A stretch of 64,000 nucleotides of DNA, taken from Petaurus breviceps papuanus (taxonomy: Eukaryota; Chordata; Mammalia; Diprotodontia; Petauridae). Under the pieces are notes generated by a model that saw only the letters and a program-made list of their open reading frames with translations, was not told where the DNA came from and did not search any database. Position 1 is the stretch's first letter. Each line of letters opens with the position of its first letter. Below, piece by piece: positions 44,431-56,700 of this stretch. The stretch spans positions 98,152,582 to 98,216,581 of the forward strand of contig JAMXIF010001253.1 of the NCBI GenBank assembly GCA_028583685.1, given 5' to 3'. The translations under genes were made by a program, and so were the position numbers.

Positions 44431-46110
44431 GAATCGTTCCGGGACTGCTGGAGCTCGTGGGCATCCCGGTGGGATGCAGTCTGTAATCTGCGCGGGGGGT
44501 GGGGGTGGATTGTGTACAATCGGTAGAAGATCTCGGGAGGGCTCGGGGGTGCTGCTGCTCTGCTACAGAAGGACCCTGGAGTCGAGGCAGCAGCAGAACA
44601 GCTTGGCCTCGGCCCTGGCGGCCCCAGGTTTTTCCTCCAGGCTTCCAGTTTAATCCCTGCTGTGCGGGTCAGACACTGAGGGTCTTGCCGAGGGTGCCGG
44701 CTTGCTCAGCCCTGCTAGATAACATGGGGGCGTTTGCAGGGAGGAATCGGGGGTGGGCGGGCTGTGTCTAGCACAGGGGGGCGGGGTGGGCGAAGACCCT
44801 CTCCCTGGATTTTCGCTTCGACCCTCCCCCGCTTCGCCTCGGTCGTGGGGAGCCAATCAGGGCTCGATCGCGCCGGCCGAGGTTGCCTTTCCCGGGGTCT
44901 CTGCAGGAGGACTTTTTGGCGGCAGGAGGCTGGGTGCGTGGGTAACTGAGCCCTTGGGGACGCCATCCCCTCGGCCGCCTGGGGGCGGGGGGGTGCAAAG
45001 CACCTTTCTGGCGTCCCCGGCTGCCGTCTCCGCTGTCAGCCTGTGTGTGTTGGGGGCGGGGGGGCACGGGAATGACAGCGGGGGAGGGGCCGGCTTGGTC
45101 GAGGGGCGGGGGGAGCGGCTGAGGCACCAAAGTAGGAGCGGCCCCGGGGCGCGCTCTGTGGCTGTTCCCCGCCGCCGCCTCGCGGGTCCAAAGATGGTCA
45201 GAGGGGCGGGAGGAGCTACCGCATTTGCCTCAGCGTACGCGTCTCCTTAATCCTCAGGGCCCTCAGCCCAGCCTCCGGCCTGCGGGGGAGCGCTCGCGGT
45301 AAGTGGGGGGTGGGAGGGGTTGCTGGGGGGGGGCAGCCCGGGGACGCCCCTTCGGAGGGGAGAGAGAGCCTCTGGCTATCCTGTGCCCCGGAGGGAGAAA
45401 GAGAGGCGGACAATGGCCGGGGCCTCCCTCGCGGGCCGCCCGCCCGGCTGAACGGGTTCTGCACCTGCTTGGGAGCTGTGAGGCGAGGGGCACCGCTCCA
45501 GGCGCTCCAGGACACGGCGCCCCGGGGACTCCCCGAAGCTGGGGCGTGAGCGCGGGAGGGACGACGGCGGGGGGAGCAGAGTCCGGCTGCCTCAGTTTCC
45601 TAGTCCCGAAAAGGGGGGCTGTAAGTCCACAACTGGGGGGCAAGAAGAAGGGGTAGAGCCCGAGGCCGGCCCGCGCTGCCTCCGTTTCCACATCCAGAAA
45701 GGGAGCTGTGACTCCACGGCCGGGGTGGAGGGAGATGGGACCCGGATCAGGGCCGGGCTGCCTCAGTTTCCACTACCCATTAGGGAGTTGTAACTGCACT
45801 GAGGGGGGGAGGGGGGCGGTGACGTAGACGAGCCCGGCAGGCAGAGAGGTCCCTGGGTGGTTTGTACGCACGTTTTCTTTCTCCCTTAAAAAAAAGACTG
45901 CAAATCCTCCTCCCCGCAGCCCCACCACCCCCTTTGTGAGGCTGCCCTTTGACCAGCCCCTTCCCGGGGTGATCGAATTTTAAAAGGAGGCTCGGAGCTG
46001 GTGGAACAAACGAGCTACGAGCTCGCGAGCTGAGAGTCCCCTCTGTGGGAGCAGCGACCAAGGCAGCTCCCCCCACCGCACCTCCCCCCTTCTTCTCCGG
46101 GAGCGACCCC
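44430..46110 (+). promoter_or_regulatory. KLHL23: CpG island and promoter of KLHL23
   Basis: A sharp rise in G+C and CpG against AT-rich flanks. GC-box-like GGGGCGG motifs sit at about 45050, 45105 and 45202, and a CRE-like TGACGTAG near 45820. It spans the proposed first exon. The many long ORFs on both strands here come from GC-rich composition and are not genes. Broad CpG-island promoters are typical of widely expressed genes. No TATA box is clear, so the start site is only approximate. Confidence 0.88.
45215..45298 (+). other. KLHL23: KLHL23 exon 1 (non-coding), donor end
   Basis: The exon end is set by a consensus donor, gcg|GTAAGTG, at 45299. The start is a guess within the island. After splicing, the last base G lies at -3 of the ATG (g-ca-ATG-G), with G at +4, a strong start context. 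A donor this good with an acceptor at 46543-46544 directly before the ATG fits the known non-coding first exon of the gene. Alternative first exons are possible. Confidence 0.6.
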
Positions 46111-46544
46111 CTAAAGGGCCCCAGACCCCCACTCCTATGATGTGTTCGGGCACTGCCTTCTTTGTTGAGACAGCTCTCTAGAAGGCAATTTGTATGGATT
46201 TGTGTGTATGTGTGTTTAATTTTGGGGGGAGGAAAGTGGCAAATGGGCTTTTCTGTTTGACCCTGGTGGCCGGTTTCACATCCTTGCATCCAGGTTCACA
46301 TAGTACTACTGAATATCGTGCCTCTTTGCAGATTGGACACCATATTCGATTACCACTACGGAACAACACACATTTTGAATTTGTTCTAGTTGCTGTTGTT
46401 TTAGCAATATTACTGTAATTCCTTGAGAAGAGGCCTTTGGACTACAGTCAGCCTTAATCGTTATGATGATTAGAATATGTGGCATTGATAATTTAAGGTT
46501 ATCTGCAGAATTTTAAGTGAATATGTTTAATTTTTTTTTTTCAG

Positions 46545-47759
46545 CAATGGCACTTAAAGGGCAAGAAGACTATGTCTATCTTTTCAAAGATCCTTCTCAT
46601 CCTTTGGATTTCTTAGAAGCATTCAGAACATTCTACCTTGATGGATTATTTACTGATATAACACTTCAGTGTCCTTCAGGTGGTATCTTCCATTGTCATA
46701 AAGCTGTTTTAGCTGCCTGCAGCAATTATTTTAAAGCAATGTTCACAGCTGACATGAAAGAAAAGTTTAAAAATAAAATAAAACTCCCTGGGATTCACCA
46801 TGAAGTTCTAGAAGGTCTTATAAATTATGCATATACTTCACAAATCAGAATAACCCAAAGAAATGTTCAAAGCCTCCTTGAAGCAGCAGACTTACTACAA
46901 TTTTTTCCTGTCAAGAAAGCTTGTGAGCAGTTTTTGGTTAGGCACCTTGATGTTGATAATTGCATAGGAATGCATTCCTTTGCCGAATTTCATGTGTGTC
47001 CAGAATTAGAGAAGGAATCCAGAAGGATGCTTTTATCAAGGTTCAAGGAAGTATGGCAACAAGAAGAATTTCTTGAAATCAGCAGTGAAAAATTATTCTT
47101 TATTTTGTCCAGAAAAAATCTAAGTGTTTGGAAAGAAGAAACTGTCATAGAACCAGTTATTAAATGGACAGCACATGATGTGGAAAAGCGAATTGAAGGC
47201 ATATATGATCTGTTGAGCTATGTAGAAATAGATGTAGATCAAATGTACTTGAAGACTGCATTGAGTCTTCAGAGAAGACACCTATTAACTGAAAACAAGT
47301 TGAGAGCGTTAATATATAATGCTCTAAGTCCTATGCATAAGGAAGTTTCCCAGAGGTCCACAGCTACTATGTATGTAATTGGAGGCTATTATTGGCATCC
47401 TTTATCAGAGGTTCACATATGGGATCCTTTAATAAATGTTTGGATTCAGGGAGCAGAAATACCAGATTATACCAGAGAAAGCTATGGTGTTACAAGTTTG
47501 GGACCCAACATTTATGTTACAGGTGGTTATAGGACAGATAACATAGAAGCCCTGGACTCTGTCTGGATCTATAATAGTGAAACTGATGAATGGACTGAAG
47601 GTTCCCCCATGCTCAATGCAAGATATTATCACTGTGCAGTTACTTTAAGTGGTTGTGTCTATGCCTTGGGGGGTTACAGAAAAGGAGCTCCAGCAGAAGA
47701 AGCAGAGTTCTATGATCCTTTAAAAAAGAAATGGATTCCTATTGCAAATATGATTAAAG
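46545..47759 (+). CDS. KLHL23: KLHL23 exon 2 (BTB, BACK, first Kelch blades)
   Basis: Acceptor tttttttttttcag at 46531-46544, ATG at 46547, donor ag|GTATGT at 47760. It carries residues 1-404 and the first base of codon 405. An in-frame ATG further upstream (46517) lies in the intron before the acceptor and is not used by the spliced mRNA. If intron 2 were kept, translation would run on 24 codons to a stop at 47831-47833, giving a protein with BTB, BACK and three blades only. Confidence 0.96.
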
Positions 47760-50700
47760 GTATGTACAGATTTTGTATATTATATATTATGTGGCCTTTT
47801 GAACTTGAGCCAGCCTTCCTGTTCTTTCAGTGAAAGTGCAAGGCCCAAGATACTGTCTCAAGTATCGTGTTACTGAGTTTGGCATCACTCTTTTATCAAG
47901 GAAGTAAAGTGGAATACACAAATAATGTAGCATAGAATGCTCCAAATAATATTTTTATGATTCCAATACTAAACCTAGAAAACAAGTGCAACCTCATGAC
48001 TTTTTTAGATAAAAAAAGCCATTATTGACATTTTTAAGCCAGATTTTGCTTCCTGATAATTTTTAAAGTCAGTATTAAAGATAATCTAAAATTAGAAATG
48101 TAAATGGCTTTATTTTATATTATTTAATATAAATGCTACTTAATATTTATTTTAGCTTTTTTCTTGCTCTTAAGTGACTTTCTCTTTAAATTTTTAGCTT
48201 CTCTACGACCATACCAGATCATTTTCCTTTAAATTGAAAACTGAAATTAAAAAAATTTTTTTAACCATGATAAAATCTAGTTATTTGGACTTGCACAGAG
48301 TGTAACAAATATTTTATTGGTGGAACTTTTCATATTTTTGTTTTGGTGATGTCTCATTTATAATAATCACTGTAAAGTCTTGGAAGCAAAAGCCATGCCC
48401 TGTACAATGCCTGGTATGCTGTTAGTATTCAATTTTAGGAATGGGGGAGGGATGGGCAAATACTTCCTTGCTATATCAAAGGAAGTTTAGTAAAATGTTT
48501 GATTTTTCTTTCCTTTAAGTCATCAAACTATATTTAATTTTAAAACTGGAGCTCTGATACTTCACCAGAAGAGCTTTTAAGTTGTATGGACACAGTACAA
48601 ATATTTCCAAATTTGCATTATTTCATCTCAAATGCTTCCCCTCTACTGCTTTCTTGTTCTTTCTAAGGAGCTAAAGAGAGTGTGGAAATCTGTGTAGTTG
48701 TGGCCCACTACAGTCAGTCAAGAGACTTGATTTATGTCTGGAAGTTTCTCTTCATTATGAAAGATCAGGTTGACACAAATCTTTTGATAAAGTGGTTTAT
48801 AGCACAGAAATGCTCCTCACATTCAGAAATTAATATTCATATTCAAAATATACAAGTAAATTCCTACTCAAAATATTTGTTACTTTCTAATATGGCCTAG
48901 GAGTACAATAATGTTTTATAATGTGGGACAGGGTAAGCTGGCTACAGCAAGAAGAGGGGACAGGCTAAAATACCTGTCTTTTTTTGGTACCTTACAAACT
49001 TAAGCAAGTTATTTCCATCTCCTGTCACTCATAGAAGATGCGAGGGAATCTGAAATGTCAGTTTGGAAAGATATGAGAAATCTGGAGTTTTTTTCTGCCT
49101 GTTGTTCTTTGTGATTTCAAGATGTGATTTTATAACTCAGCATATATTTATCATTAGGTCATATGCTTTATTGTCAGCTTTCTAGCTTATTCCCCCCCCT
49201 CACTTAATAGTATTTTATTTTTTCCAATGACATGTATAGGTAGTTTTCAACATTCATTTTTATAACATTTTGAGTTCCAAATTTTTTTTTCTCCCTTCCC
49301 CCCGTCTCCAAGACGGTATGCAGTCTTATAAGGCTATACATGTATAATCATATTAAACATATTTCCACATTAGTCATATTATGAAAGAAGAATCAGAACA
49401 AAATAGAAATACCATGTTTCTAGCTTATTTTTAAAATTCACTTGATACTTTATTCACCATAAAAGAAAATGCTAAAACAATGTGTTGACATTGTGTAGGG
49501 ACTCCGTGCCTTTCCAAAGCTTCTCCAGCAGTTGACTGATAACCTTCATTCCTTTTATCCTGGATAAAATTGAAATGTATCATGGATAGTTACACTTTAA
49601 TCTGTTATTTGTTATTCATACCTTTGCCTTATCTCAGCCCTGAGGAGTTCACATGCTGTATTTTTTGCTTCTTACTTTGCTCTAAAGTAGATGAAATATT
49701 TTCTATAATTTGTTTTATTTCCCAAGTCTCATAAGTCATATTAAAAGTTTTTTCTAGGTAGTATGTGTGTTAAGAAGAGGGGCTAAGAAATGTAACCTCA
49801 GATGTTACGGAAACAAATGACTCTAAAATATTTTTGATCCTTCACGAAGGTCCTCCTTATAGCTCTTCTTTTAATTTTTTTCTTCATTTATTTCAAAGTA
49901 GAAGTTAATTAATATGTTAAACCAATAATCTCACCTAAACTAACCTCATTTTGTTTCCCCAAGCCATCTTTTCCTCCTCTTGATTTCCTTGTTTTTATTA
50001 TGAAATCTGGGAGTTATCTTTCCCTATAACCTTTTATCCTTCACTTCCCACATCTGAATCATCATCCTTCCAAATCTAATTCCAAAGTGCCTTTTTAATA
50101 AAAATAGTAATTCACATTGACCCATTCGTTTAAGCCTGGGAAGTAGGGATTACAAGTATCATCCTTATTTCACAAATACAAAAAATGAGGTTCCAAGAAA
50201 TTAAATTACTTGCCCTTGGCCACATAGCCAATAAGTGGTAGTGATCATGTCTTTGCTTTCCATTGTTCCATCCCCAGTTCAAGTCTTCATTACCTACCTC
50301 CTGGACTACTTACTGCAGTAGGCTATTTGATTTTTGTCTCCAGTCTCTCCCCATTTCAATCTATCTTGCATATTAATAATAATAGCTAACATTTATATAA
50401 TGCTTACTGTGTGCCATGCACTTTGCTAAGTACTTTACAATTATTATATCATTTTATCCTCACAACAACCCTGGGAGGCAGGTATGGTTATTATCTCCAT
50501 TTTACAGATGAGGAAACTTAAGGCAAACAGAGGTTCAGTGACTTGCCAAAGGTCACAGAACAAGTAAATGTCTGAGGCCAAACAGGCCTGGTATTCTCCT
50601 TTGCACCATGTTGTTGCCCACCCTCTGATTAACTTTTTCTAGAACAAAGCATTGAACCTCACCTTCCTGCTCAGAAACTTCTTCAAATCTGGCTCCAGCT

Positions 50701-53700
50701 TACCTTTTCAGCCATTTTTTCTTTTTTCCCTATGCTCCATCTAAACAGTATCACAATTTCCCAAATGCATTTCCTACGTCATCTTTACTTTTTCCCCAAT
50801 TACCCTCACCTATATCTGTAATTATAAAAATTCTATCCGTTTTTCAAGCCCCAGCTCAAATACTGCCTCCTGCATGAAGTCTTAACTGATTCTCTAGGTC
50901 AAGAGTTTTAACCTTTTTTGTGTCATGAACTCCTCTGATAGACCCCTTCTCAGAATAATGTGTTTAAATGCATAAAATAAAATAAACAGGAAACCCCAGC
51001 AAGATATATTATTTTAAAGTTCATGGACTCCAGATTAGGAATTTCTTCTCTATCTGAAAGTGATTTCTCCCTTCTTTGAACTTCTAGGAATGTACACTTT
51101 TTAGCCTATCTTATGGCATTTATTACAGTTGTCTTATGCCATTTGTCTTCTGTTTCCCTTACTGAGTTGTAAGTTTCTTGAAGCCAGAGACCATATCTTA
51201 TTTACCACTGTAGCCTCACCAGCACTTAGCCTTGTGTCATATATAGTAGGTGTTAGATCAATTTGATGAATGGTGAGATATAAAGATATGATTTTAATTA
51301 ATATACAGGTGTAGGAAATGCTACTGCCTGTGTCTTACGGGAAATCATCTATGTCATTGGAGGCCACTGTGGTTACAGGGGAAGCTGCACTTATGATAAA
51401 GTCCAGAGTTACAACTCAGACATCAATGAATGGAGTCTAGTCACCTCTAGTCCACATCCAGGTAAATAAAAATACTTGTATAACTTGTACTCTCCACCAT
51501 AAAATATGTCTGTGTAACAATGAGTTAGTGTAATAATAGATTAAGACTCATGTAAGATTAAAACATTTCTTTGTATGGTGGATTTAATGTACATGGTACT
51601 ATGCCCATTTTTTTTTGTAACTGGACCTGTGATTTCATTGGTATAGAACCTTCCTCCACCCAGATGGATTGACATCTGCTCCACAACTCACAGTCTTAGA
51701 GAGTTGTCTGAGGCACCTAGAGTTAAGATGACTTAACTCTAGGTCATATGCCTGTTAGGCATTAGAGGTGGGATTTGAACCGTCATCTTTTTTTCTTTAA
51801 TTTAAAAAAAATTATTTATTTTTAGTTTACAACATTTAGTTCTACAAGCTTTTGACTTTTAAATTTTCTCCCCCCTTCCCCTCCCCCTACCCAAGATGGC
51901 ATGCAGTCTGATAGAGGCTCTACATATACATTCATATTAAACATATTTTCACATTAGTCATATTTTAAAGAAGAATTATAACCAATGAAATGAACCACAA
52001 GAAAGAAGAAACAAAACAAAAGAGAGAGAGAGAGCAAATAGTATGCTTCAGTCTGCATTCAACTCCATAGTTCTTTCTCTGGATGTGCATAGCATTTTCC
52101 ATCATGAGCCTTTGGAGTTGTCTTAGAGCCTTGCGTTGCCGAGAAGAGCCAAGTCTATCAAAGTTAGTCATCGCACAATGTGGCTGTAACTGTGAACAAT
52201 GTTCTCCTGGTTCTGTTCCCCTCACTCAGCATCAGTTCATATAAATCTTTCCAGGTTTCTCTGAAGTCCTCCTCCTCATTTCTTACAGCACAATAGTATT
52301 CCATTACATTCATATACCACAACTTGTTTAGCCATTCCCCAATTGAAGGGCATCACCTCGATTTCCAGCTTTTGGCCACCACAAAAAGAGCTGCTATAAC
52401 TATTTCAGTACATGTGGATCCTTTTCCCACTTGTATGATCTCTTTGGAATACAGCCCTAGAAGTGGAATTGCTGTGTCAAAGGGTATGTATATTTTTGTA
52501 GCCATTTGGGCATAGTACCAAATTGCTCTCCAGAATGGTTGGATCATGAACTGTCGGAAGGCTCTCTGTTCACTACCCAGTGTTGCCTCAGATACCTTGC
52601 CTTATACATTTTAGGTTTTTAATAAATATTGAATTGACTTGAGTGGAATTCAGAGGATCAAAGTATCCTTCAAACTAGAATCTAGATTGTTTGAACAAAT
52701 ACTCCCGTTATATTTTTAAATGGCTTCTTCTTGAGTCACGTCTGACTTTTCATCATCCTATGGACCATACTGTCAGTAAAGTTTTCTTGGTAAGGGGCGA
52801 CCAGGTGGCTCAGCGAGTAAGAGCACCGGCTCCAGTGTTGGGACGACCTGGAGATCGAATCCTGGGCTCAGACACAGCACCACACCCAGAAATAACTGGG
52901 CATGTAACCTTGAGCAAGTTACTTAACCCCGATTGCTTAAAAATTAAAAAAAAAAAAGTTTTCTTGGTAAAGATATTGAAGTAGTTTGCCATTTCCTTCT
53001 CAGGTAGATTAAGGCAAACAGAAGTTAAGTGACATGTCCAGGGTCACATACCTAGTAAAGTATCTCAGGTCAGATTTGAACTGTGGTCTTCCTGACTCCA
53101 GGCTTAGCACTTTATCCACTGAGCCATCTAACTGCTCCCTATTAAATGGTTTATACTACCACAAAAATACACATCCCATTTCACTGTGACTAAAACACAT
53201 CTGATGGTTTTGCTTTTTCTTTGTTCATAGGTTCTCTATTTTTGTAATCTATGTTTTGGTTCATCTATTAAATCTGTGCTTCTCAAGCCTTGATTTTTAT
53301 TGGCACATTCAAAAGAAGCAGCTTTTTTGTCAACCCTTTTGTTTAAGTACCTCTTGAGGTTATTACTTCATTTTGAGAATATACATACACTCTCTGATAA
53401 AAAACTATACCTGATTGGGTTTTTTTTCTTTTTTTTATATCTGATTTGTTAATCACATTTAGTGGTTCATAGAGATTTAGTAAGTATTATTGCATTATCA
53501 CATAGATTTCTGTAAGGTACTTTACAAACATAAAGAACATATTCTTTGCTTGTAAGGAGTGGTCTACCTTCCATGCTTACTTTTGTATTTTAACTGGTGC
53601 CTTTGTGAGCATCTCGGGAAATTGCAAACTATAGCATGATGACAATTGTACTATGTGTTTACTTTTTCTATTATAGAGGAGCCGTAGCTTACTTGGCATT

Positions 53701-56700
53701 GCTTTTAGCCATTTCCCACTTGGCAACAGGCTTCTATAGGGGTCACTAGAAAAGGTAATTGAAATTCACAAACTATGCAAGTATATTCACAAACCTACAT
53801 TTCTGCTAATCTGCTTACAAATGGTGTTCCAAGTACCATTACTTATGATTTTATTTTCTGGAAAAAAAAGGGGGGTTTTATTTGGGTCCCCTTGCCTCCC
53901 ACTTAATATTATATATAGAAAATACACAATGGACAAAGTAAACTCTACTTTTGGTCTTTTGCATATATATTGAATTCACAAAATTTTACTTTGTTCCTTC
54001 TTGTTTCAAGTCAGAAAAAATATAATAATGAGTATTATCCCCCACTATACAGATGCTAATAATGGTCATAAATATTGCCATAGAAAAAGAAAATTATTAT
54101 GAAAATGTTACTACTACATAAAATAGAATATTGATATAAAATATTACATTTTGTCTCTGAAGGAATAATAATGGCCTAGGCTGATGCTGAATTTCATCAT
54201 GTACAAGGCTTCTCTGTACATTGTCTTGGCAGCCAGGTGGTACAGTAGATAGAGTGCTGTACTTGGAGTCAGGAAGATCTGCATTCAGATATAGCCTCAG
54301 ACACTTATAGCTTTGTGACCCTGGAAAATCACTTAACTACTGTCTGCCTTAGTTTCCTCATCTATAAAATGGGATGACAATTGCACCTGTCTCCCAGGGT
54401 TGTAATTGGATAAAATGAAATAATATTTATAAAGTGTTTTGTAAACCTTAAAGTGCTGCATAAATGGTAACTATTATTATCATCATCTAATCCAAACCTT
54501 ACAACCACCTTTTGAGGTATACAGTATAAGTATTACTATCCCTATTTTATAAGAGGGATTAAATGACTTGTACAGAGTTACACAGCTAGTAAGTAGAGAA
54601 TAGGATTCTAATCTTTGCTTTTCTATATCAAATCATTGAAAGTGTCTTGGGTACCCCAGCTACCCATTTGCCAGGCAGCATTTGCAGCATATAGTTTCAA
54701 GAACCAGTGATAAACTAGAAGCAAAAGATGTGTCAGTAGACGAGTTAAGTTTAATCTAATCCCTTAACCTTCTTAGGAGAGGCATAGCATTGTCATCTCT
54801 ATTGCTTTTGACCACCATTCCTCAGTGACCTGTGTGACACAGTTGGTTCCTTGCATCCCACATGTTGATGGATTAGGTATTACCTCTAGACAGCTCACCT
54901 ACATCTTAGAAACTCAGCTTCATAATATAAACAAAAAGACCAATTAAAAGAATGAAATATAAAATATTATTTTCACATTTTAAAAAAGAAGAGATATGCA
55001 CAACTAATTTACTCTATGTCCCCTTAGGATCTTTTTTCCATTTGTTATTTTTGTATGGTTGTCATTTCACATACTATTTTGTCTTGCTTTCTTAATTTAG
55101 AATTATTTTATGTCTTTTCATATTCCTTATATCTCAATGTAGTTGTAATTTTTAGTGACACATTAATAATACATTGATATATCAATCTTTTCTGCTGTTT
55201 TACAACCATTGAATAAGCTTTGTTTAGGTAAGTCAATCTCTCTGGGTCTGAGACTTTTCATCTGTAAAATTAGGATTTTAGGCTATGTAGCAGCAAGCAC
55301 CCCAGCGGCCCCAGGGTGGCTGCTCACACAGGTTCTTGGATCTGCTTTGATAAAGGAAAGCAACTCAAAATGGGTTAACAGGCTTACTTTAATCAGTCAG
55401 ACATATATCGTTTACCTTGTTCAGGGGGAAAAGGTCAGCACCCTGAACTTCAGAATACACAGACAGAATTATCAAGTCAGAGAAACAGATCAAGTAGACA
55501 GATTTCGAAATTGTCCAACCATTACATCCATACCAAATCAACATCTGGGTTTTTCAAAGGGTGGGGGGCTCTGGATAACTCAGAGTTTCATCAAATCACA
55601 GAACACTTCTCAAAGTAAGCCCCAAAACAAAGCTCACTGGCCAATCAAGTATCTACTGAAAAACAAGCCTCCCACCCCAGGCTCCAGGTGCACTTTAGCC
55701 TAGGGGCAGGGAAGATCTTCAAATTTACATTCCCATTACATTCGGCCCTAAGATCTTTCATGCCCATAGCATAGACAATTTACTTTTGAATTATCATTAA
55801 CAATCATAGGTCACATTTACAAGATACATAACTGAAATTACCAAAGTGGTCACTGGGCCTTAAACAAACACAAAGTTCATTGCATTACCACTTCAATTCA
55901 AAACAAGAGTCCAAATAAAGTTCTCTTGGGGGGAGGGGGTGTCCTTCCCCTCACACAGCTCCAGCCCCAGCTTCCAAGTACAGAGAGGGGGCTGGGCAAC
56001 AAAACTGACAAGGTGGGGTCCTTGGGGGTCCAAGGCACTTCATCCCACCCACCATAGTCACAAGTCCATCCTCCCCCTGGGTCCCAAACTGTGGAATGCA
56101 GCCGGGAAACACACTCAGTGCCCCTGCTTTGCTGCTCAGTTCTTATCTTTCCCTGTGGCTGAATTCCGAACTCCTGGGTTCCTTCTCCTCCTGCAGGCGG
56201 CAGCAGCTCCTGGCTTCTGCCCAGGTCCCCATGCAGGCAGCTCACCATTCCTGCTCTCAGCTCAGCAAAGTCTGCATGCAGGCCGTTCTTCTCTCCTGCT
56301 CCACAGCTCCACAGAATCACAGCTACCACAACTGGGAAACAAAAAATTATCCCAGTCCCCATACTTTCCTTTTACTCTGCAGATCCTGTTCGTGAAGCCA
56401 TTTTGTAGCAGCAAACACCCCAGCGTCCCCAGGGTGGCTTCGCACACAGGTTCTTAGATCTGCTTTGATAAAGGAAAGCAACTCAAAATGGGTTAACAAG
56501 CTTACTTTAATCAGTCAAACATATATCGTTTACCTAGTTCAGGGGAAAAAGGTCAGCACCCCAAACTTAAGAATACACAAAATTATCAAGTCAAAGAAAC
56601 AGATCAAGTAGACAGCTTTCCAAACTGTCCAACCATTACATTCATACCCAATCAACATCTGGGTTTTTCAAAGCCAGGGGGCTCTGGACAGGCTTCCCAG

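Larger units (their letters stand above)
47760..51308 (+). other. KLHL23: KLHL23 intron 2
   Basis: GT...AG. From 47760 to about 49170 it is AT-rich with no named repeat. It then holds an L1 3' end and L2/MIR sequence (listed separately). The short ORF at 48682-48900 has no features. Confidence 0.85.

Noticed and set aside
44499-45691. Several overlapping ORFs of 79-165 residues on both strands
   Set aside because: All fall in the CpG island. They overlap each other in different frames, are Gly/Pro/Arg/Ala-rich, and have no domain. GC-rich DNA has few stops.
45780-46289. 169-residue minus-strand ORF
   Set aside because: It runs across the end of the CpG island in low-complexity sequence, with no family features.
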